In this document: positions 60,557 through 64,000 of the stretch, in pieces | How the letters are laid out: every line of letters begins with the position of its first letter | How positions within the stretch are numbered: the first letter of the stretch is position 1 | From: Methanomassiliicoccales archaeon | GTDB taxonomy: Archaea; Thermoplasmatota; Thermoplasmata; Methanomassiliicoccales; UBA472 | Direction: 5' to 3' | Length of the DNA: 64,000 nt | Assembly (NCBI GenBank): GCA_026394375.1 | Contig: JAPKYJ010000013.1 | Location: 66,089-130,088 of the forward strand | Made by a program: the position numbers and the translations under genes | Notes under the pieces: model-generated | The model's database searches: none | Told to the model about the DNA's origin: nothing | Seen by the model: the letters and a program-made list of their open reading frames with translations, nothing else

Positions 60557-62548
60557 TCACTTCTTGGGCTCGCACGTGACGCTGATGCGGTTCTCTGCCA
60601 GCCTGTCCACGACGGACGGGTCGGCGAGGGTAGTGGTATCTCCGATGTTGTCCAGGTCCCCCGTGGCTATCTTCCTGAGGATACGGCGCATGATCTTGCC
60701 GCTGCGGGTCTTCGGTAGCCCGGGAGCGAACTGGATGACCTCTGGAGAAGCGATCGGACCTATTGCCGTCCGCACATGCTTCACCAGCTCCTTCTTGAGC
60801 TCTTCTGAATCCTCCACTCCCGCCTTCAGGGTGACGAAGGCGTAGATGGCCTCGCCCTTGATCTCATGGGGCATGGGTACGACCGCCGCCTCCGCGACCT
60901 TTGGATGGGAAACGAGCGCGCTCTCCACCTCTGATGCGCCAATGCGGTGTCCGGACACCTTGATGACGTCATCCACCCTTCCCATGATCCAGACGTATCC
61001 GTCCCGGTCCTTTCGGGCTCCGTCTCCGGTAAAATAGATGCCCTTCCAGCGAGAGTAGTAGATCTCCTTGAAGCGCTCGTGCTGCCCGTAGACCGTGCGC
61101 ATGATGCCCGGCCAGGGCTTCTTGATCACCAGATAGCCGCCTTCGTTCGGCCCTGCCTCAGTTCCGTCCTCCTTGAAGATGGCCGGCTCGATGCCAAAGA
61201 ACGGCAGGGTGCAGGAACCCGGCTTGGTGGTGATGGCCCCCGGCAAGGGAGTCACGAGTATGCCCCCCGTCTCCGTTTGCCACCAGGTGTCCACGATAGG
61301 GCACTTCTCGTGGCCCACATTGTGATGGTACCACATCCAGGCCTCGGGGTTGATGGGCTCGCCCACCGTCCCCAGCAGACGCAGCGATGATAGGTCGTGC
61401 ATTTCGGGCCACTTCTCCCCTTCGCGCATGAGCGAGCGGATGGCCGTGGGCGCGGTGTAGAAGATGTTCACCTTGAACTTCTCCACGACGTGCCAGAAGC
61501 GATCTACCTGGGGGTAGGTGGGCACGCCCTCGAACATGATCGAGGTGGCGCCAGCGGAGAGAGGCCCGTAGACAATATACGAATGACCGGTGATCCAGCC
61601 TATGTCTGCGGTGCACCAGTAGGTGTCCTCGTCCCGGTAGTCGAAAATATACTTGAACGTGGCGGTGGCGAAGAGCATGTAGCCGCCGGTGGTGTGCAGC
61701 ACTCCTTTCGGCTTGCCGGTGGATCCCGAGGTGTATAGGATGAAAAGAGGGTCTTCTGCGTCCACGTGCTCCGCCTCGCAGACGGCGGACGCGTCCTTCA
61801 TCTCATCGTGCCACCAGAAATCACGTCCGGAGACCATGTTGACATCGAGACCTGAGCGTTTCACGACCACTACCTTTTCCACGGTCGTGCCCTTGTTCAA
61901 GGCCACGTCCGCATTCTGTTTCAAAGCGATGCTCTTGCCGCTGCGGTAGGAGCCGTCGGCGGTGATGAGGAGCTTGCAGTCAGAATCGTTGATGCGATCT
62001 CGCAACGAGTCGGCGCTGAAGCCACCGAAAACGATGGAATGCACGGCACCGATGCGGGCGCAGGCGAGCATGGAGACCGTCAGTTCCGGTATCATTGGCA
62101 AATAGATCGATACCCGGTCCCCTTTCCGCACACCCATCTTCTTCAGTACGTTGGCGAACTTGCACACCTCGCGATGAAGTTGCTGGTAGGTGAAGGTGCG
62201 AACGTCCTCTTCCGGCTCCCCCTGCCATATGATGGCCGCCTTGTTCTTGCTCGGCCCTTTCAGATGACGGTCCAGGCAGTTGTAGCTGGCATTGAGCTTG
62301 CCTCCTTCGAACCACTTTATGACCGTGTTCTCCTTGTCCCATGAGAACGCCGTCCTCCAGGGAGAGAACCAATGAAGCTCCTGCTTAGCCAGTTTCTCCC
62401 AGAACGCTACCGGGTCGGCGATCGATTCTCTGTACAGTTGCTCATATTCCTGCATGCTCTTGATCCTGGCCTTCTCCCTGAATGCGGGAGACGGTTCGAA
62501 CCTTCGGTCCTCATTCATCACCGACTCAATGGTCTTACCATCGTTCAT
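60557..62548 (-). CDS. acs: Acetyl-CoA synthetase (AMP-forming)
   Basis: Activates acetate to acetyl-CoA at the cost of ATP to AMP. The 663-residue length is typical. Motifs: [16 protein letters not shown] (P-loop-like A3), [10 protein letters not shown] (A5), [14 protein letters not shown] (A7) and the modifiable Lys in [10 protein letters not shown] (A10). Acetylation of that lysine by GNAT enzymes controls Acs in other organisms, and a GNAT-containing protein is encoded next door. ATG 62548. Confidence 0.95.
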   Translation of the reverse strand: MNDGKTIESVMNEDRRFEPSPAFREKARIKSMQEYEQLYRESIADPVAFWEKLAKQELHWFSPWRTAFSWDKENTVIKWFEGGKLNASYNCLDRHLKGPSKNKAAIIWQGEPEEDVRTFTYQQLHREVCKFANVLKKMGVRKGDRVSIYLPMIPELTVSMLACARIGAVHSIVFGGFSADSLRDRINDSDCKLLITADGSYRSGKSIALKQNADVALNKGTTVEKVVVVKRSGLDVNMVSGRDFWWHDEMKDASAVCEAEHVDAEDPLFILYTSGSTGKPKGVLHTTGGYMLFATATFKYIFDYRDEDTYWCTADIGWITGHSYIVYGPLSAGATSIMFEGVPTYPQVDRFWHVVEKFKVNIFYTAPTAIRSLMREGEKWPEMHDLSSLRLLGTVGEPINPEAWMWYHHNVGHEKCPIVDTWWQTETGGILVTPLPGAITTKPGSCTLPFFGIEPAIFKEDGTEAGPNEGGYLVIKKPWPGIMRTVYGQHERFKEIYYSRWKGIYFTGDGARKDRDGYVWIMGRVDDVIKVSGHRIGASEVESALVSHPKVAEAAVVPMPHEIKGEAIYAFVTLKAGVEDSEELKKELVKHVRTAIGPIASPEVIQFAPGLPKTRSGKIMRRILRKIATGDLDNIGDTTTLADPSVVDRLAENRISVTCEPKK

Positions 62549-62775
62549 TCTCGGTCCTCCGGCTGGCCTTCTACCTCCGCGTCCTTGCCAGGCGTCGGCA
62601 AGTCGTTCGCGGGCGTAGGGATGTATGACCGATATTCATATAACCGTTACGGAAAGAAGGGCCGACAATCAACGAAATAGATACTAATTGCAGCGATGAT
62701 TACGAAAATCGTATCCGGATAAAGGTTCGGAAGGAGGGGGCAGAGGTGGCTGACCCCCTCCTTTGATCGTGAGTT

Positions 62776-63018
62776 CTAGGTTGGGACTGGCTCAGCTGGC
62801 ATGGCCACTGCGTAGTGGCCGTGCACCTTGTGCTTGTCGAAGTCCTTCTCGATGGAGCGCAGTTCTCGGTAGAATCCCTCGAGATCCTCCGCGCCCTCTC
62901 CGTGTTCTTCAACCTCGTGCGCCAGCGCTTTTACCTCGCCGACGGTGTGCGTCTTCATCCAAGCCTCCACGCCCGGCTCGAACTCCATTCCCACGATATA
63001 CACGTCTTGCAGCTTCAT
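62776..63018 (-). CDS. Small unknown protein
   Basis: An 80-residue acidic protein: MKLQDVYIVGMEFEPGVEAWMKTH, then a helical stretch with EVEEHGEGAEDLEGFYRELRSIEKDFDKHKVHG. No cysteines, signal or known motif. ATG 63018; a direct repeat lies immediately upstream. The 227 bases downstream of it, up to acs, hold nothing recognisable. Confidence 0.6.
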   Translation of the reverse strand: MKLQDVYIVGMEFEPGVEAWMKTHTVGEVKALAHEVEEHGEGAEDLEGFYRELRSIEKDFDKHKVHGHYAVAMPAEPVPT

Positions 63019-63022
63019 CGTC

Positions 63023-63065
63023 GCATCCCATCCCTAAGGTGTTTGTGTGCATCCCATCCCTAAGG
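63023..63065. repeat. 17-bp direct repeat before the small unknown gene
   Basis: GCATCCCATCCCTAAGG occurs at 63023-63039 and 63049-63065, period 26. The 303-base gap 63019-63321 also holds an AT-rich TATA-like stretch (ACTATATAATCC, 63123-63134) and no other feature I can name. Confidence 0.7.
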
Positions 63066-63321
63066 GGTTTATTTGTGTGTTTGTCCGACTTGTGTCAGAC
63101 GCTTTGAGTAAATGTGTCATACACTATATAATCCTTTCTTCTGAACTGTCCAGCACGAGGTCTTCGCATCGGCAAGTGTCATATTCCATCAATCTGGGTC
63201 ATTCGAGAAGCGAGTCGTCCGACAATCACCTTCTATACTCCCAGAGCCAGACATATGAGGCGGGTGAGAAGTTATTTGTTGGTAATAATCAATAGGAGCC
63301 TCGTTCGATGGGGGTGCCACG

Positions 63322-64000
63322 GTGGGGTTCCTCGACTCACTTACTGACAAAGAGGCCAAGTCGCTCAAGAAAGCACAGAAGCTCATAGAAGTACCAGAGG
63401 GCAGCGTTCCCACGGTGGAGAATCTGCTCAAGGCAAAGGAAGCGCTGTTCGAGAACGCCAGCGATCCGAACCTTGCACACAAGCAGGAGTACTCCGACAC
63501 ACTAGCCAGGTTGAGCGACCTCCTTCTTCGGGCAGGTGTCCCGACAGAGGCCGCGCAGGTGGCGGACAAGGCCATCATGATCCTGCCCGAGAGCGTGCTG
63601 GCCATCTTGGCCCGGGCCCGAGCCATCGCAGCCATGGGTTCTGTGGATGATGCCATCGGCACCCTGGATTGGGCCATCAACCGCAGCCCGTCGGAGAAGG
63701 GCCTGTGGATGGAGAAGGGCTGGATCCTGGATCGCGCAGGCAGAGGGCAAGCGGCCCTGGATTGTTGGAAGAAAGCCTCCGAACTGGATCCGGCGGACAT
63801 CTACATCTATGATGTCCTGGCCAACAAGACGCGAGACAAACCCTATTGGCTGAAGCGCAAAGGAGAGGCGCTGATGGCCAAGGAGATGCACAAAGAAGCG
63901 GTGGTGGCCTTCGACGAATCGCTGGCGGTGGAACCTAACAACGTCAACGTCATGATCGAGAAGGGCAAGGGCCTCATGCTCCTCAATCAGTTCGATGAGG
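63322..64000 (+). CDS. TPR-repeat protein (3' end outside window)
   Basis: An open frame from GTG 63322, behind GATGGGGGTG at 63308-63317, runs off the right edge (at least 226 codons). The sequence is helical with tetratricopeptide spacing: AQVADKAIMILPESVLAILARARA, DDAIGTLDWAINRSPSEKGLW, AALDCWKKASELDPADIY, EAVVAFDESLAVEPNNVN. It is a soluble scaffold protein with no further domain in view. Confidence 0.85.
   Translation, partial: MGFLDSLTDKEAKSLKKAQKLIEVPEGSVPTVENLLKAKEALFENASDPNLAHKQEYSDTLARLSDLLLRAGVPTEAAQVADKAIMILPESVLAILARARAIAAMGSVDDAIGTLDWAINRSPSEKGLWMEKGWILDRAGRGQAALDCWKKASELDPADIYIYDVLANKTRDKPYWLKRKGEALMAKEMHKEAVVAFDESLAVEPNNVNVMIEKGKGLMLLNQFDE

Overview
The window is archaeal. 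It encodes aIF2-alpha, Nop10, L44e and S27e, TBP, Bud32, RadB, archaeosine synthase, and the archaeal lipid steps IPK, IDI2 and GGPP synthase. A methanol:corrinoid methyltransferase (MtaB, cut by the left edge) and a RamA-type corrinoid activase point to a methylotrophic methanogen. High GC, an unlinked 5S rRNA gene and the overall gene set fit Methanomassiliicoccales (Thermoplasmata). That placement is inference, since no 16S gene is present.

Layout. 1-5.2 kb: methyl-transfer block with mtaB, then on the minus strand an HD hydrolase, a stand-alone CFeSP-like Fe-S protein, and a coupled G3E GTPase / unknown protein / RamA operon. 5.3-9.5 kb: beta-lactamase-fold hydrolase, SAH/MTA deaminase-like amidohydrolase, pseudo-receiver histidine kinase, intron-containing tRNA-Tyr, RHH regulator. 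9.6-11.9 kb: ribosomal/translation operon L44e-S27e-aIF2a-Nop10-PAC2. 12.2-17.2 kb: wHTH, RpiA/creatininase/zinc-ribbon operon, Dph6, methyltransferase, peroxiredoxin, M29 peptidase. 17.3-26.8 kb: four-gene glutamate-synthase-like redox cluster with a GlcD/GlcF-type subunit, facing an amino-acid permease. 27-31.8 kb: surface proteins, a possible integrase remnant, an AT-richer TBP gene and tRNA-Pro. 31.8-41 kb: coupled XPD-like/Bud32/RdgB/GalE operon, MFS, RadB, isoprenoid operon. 41-49 kb: membrane zinc-ribbon protein, 5S rRNA, DUF92, and a giant FG-GAP/PKD surface protein. 49-54 kb: wHTH, kinase, short AOR with ferredoxin, roadblock, PyrB/PyrI. 54-58 kb: TusA/DsrE/F/H sulfur-relay cluster with a divergent regulator, ArcS, a possible small RNA unit, tRNA-Gly. 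58.7-64 kb: CoA-transferase-GNAT fusion, acetyl-CoA synthetase, a small unknown, and a TPR protein cut by the right edge.

How the genes fit together. MtaB moves methanol methyl groups to a corrinoid protein, and RamA with its neighbours probably keeps that corrinoid reduced. The acetyl-CoA synthetase and CoA-transferase handle acetate or other acyl groups. The glutamate-synthase-like cluster uses a lactate/glycolate-dehydrogenase-type flavin and Fe-S module instead of the usual NADPH subunit and is the strongest candidate for an undescribed system. The sulfur-relay cluster, with palindromes between it and a divergent regulator, is the second. Starts given here were chosen from ribosome-binding sites, overlaps and TATA-box positions. 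Statements about families come from memory; no database was searched.
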